A stretch of DNA of 64,000 nt from Arion vulgaris (Eukaryota; Mollusca; Gastropoda; Stylommatophora; Arionidae): contig CM036765.1 in assembly GCA_020796225.1 (NCBI GenBank), forward strand, positions 3,680,228 through 3,744,227. Direction: 5' to 3'. How positions within the stretch are numbered: the first letter of the stretch is position 1; every line of letters starts with the position of its first letter. The notes beneath the pieces are model-generated. The model had not been told where the DNA came from and searched no databases. It worked only from the letters and a program-made list of their open reading frames with translations. Of the stretch, positions 63,790 through 64,000 are shown piece by piece. The translations under genes were made by a program, and so were the position numbers.

Positions 63790-63993
63790 GTATTTAATTG
63801 TGTAACTTACATTAGTTATCTCAGTTATATGAAGACTATCATCATAACACTTCGGACACGTCCATAGGTGCTCTGATCTTCGCCTCAACAAATCCAGCAG
63901 CATCCAGCGGCCCAACACGCCAGCTGGATGTTGATTAAGCAATCTCTTTGCATATCTGATATGTCGTTTTTGGGGCTGCACTAATATTGACAA
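63790..63993 (-). pseudogene. LINE ORF2 C-terminus (I/Nimb-like subfamily), runs to window end
   Basis: Minus strand: SILVQPQKRHIRYAKRLLNQ, HPAGVLGRWMLLDLLRRRSE, HLWTCPKCYDDSLHIT. It keeps the NQ.PAG.L motif and the W-C-x2-C end. It is related to the degraded pieces at 16.1 and 46.3 kb and may continue beyond the window. Confidence 0.65.
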
Positions 63994-64000
63994 GAGTAAC

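Overview
This window looks like non-genic DNA from an animal nuclear genome, most likely a mollusc and plausibly a freshwater (heterobranch) snail. I found no cellular protein gene, no rRNA and no convincing functional tRNA. Almost everything recognisable is either a decayed mobile element or a minisatellite array. The animal assignment rests on the mix of non-LTR retrotransposon families (an I/Nimb-like LINE with RNase H, RTE-like and jockey/CR1-like LINEs), a Penelope-like element with a GIY-YIG endonuclease, a Ty3-type LTR element, a Helitron helicase remnant and hAT MITEs. One hAT MITE (11841-12495) matches my recollection of the SPIN family, which is known for horizontal transfer among tetrapods and has been reported in the pond snail Lymnaea. 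That match is the main pointer to a snail, and it is inference.

Layout. 0-2.2 kb: two copies of a dispersed repeat (called family A here) and 45-bp and 17-bp arrays. 2.4-8.2 kb: LINE fragments in opposite orientations, a 42/36-bp composite array and a 1.9-kb 50-bp array with higher-order structure. 8.5-12.5 kb: family A, tRNA-like repeats, 26-bp and 46-bp arrays, then the SPIN-like MITE with a Penelope-type insertion nested in it. 13-16 kb: a long inverted repeat, LINE scraps and a second hAT MITE with perfect 8-bp target duplications. 16.2-23.1 kb: nearly continuous minisatellites (35, 32, 22, 18 and 26 bp). 23.4-29.6 kb: family A, a 5'-truncated Penelope-like element, RTE and jockey-like LINE pieces, and a second Penelope copy inserted in a LINE reverse transcriptase. 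30-35.2 kb: a 60-bp array and several smaller ones. 35.3-37.7 kb: LINE pieces and a tRNA-derived SINE inserted in a minisatellite. 38.0-43.2 kb: a Ty3-type element with very short LTRs. 44 kb: Helitron remnant. 45-52.8 kb: many RTE-like LINE 3' fragments, two of which seeded minisatellites. 53-58.3 kb: GT-rich tract, 37-bp array and a hAT MITE enlarged by an internal array. 59.3-61.2 kb: a tRNA-Leu-type primer-binding site and a broken gag gene. 61.4-63.4 kb: 33-bp and 15-bp arrays.

Two themes tie the window together. First, tandem arrays occupy roughly a quarter of it, and several are visibly amplified pieces of neighbouring transposable elements. Second, many indels sit in homopolymers or in the less regular halves of arrays, which suggests residual long-read assembly error on top of true decay. 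All family names come from motif reading by eye; no database search was possible.
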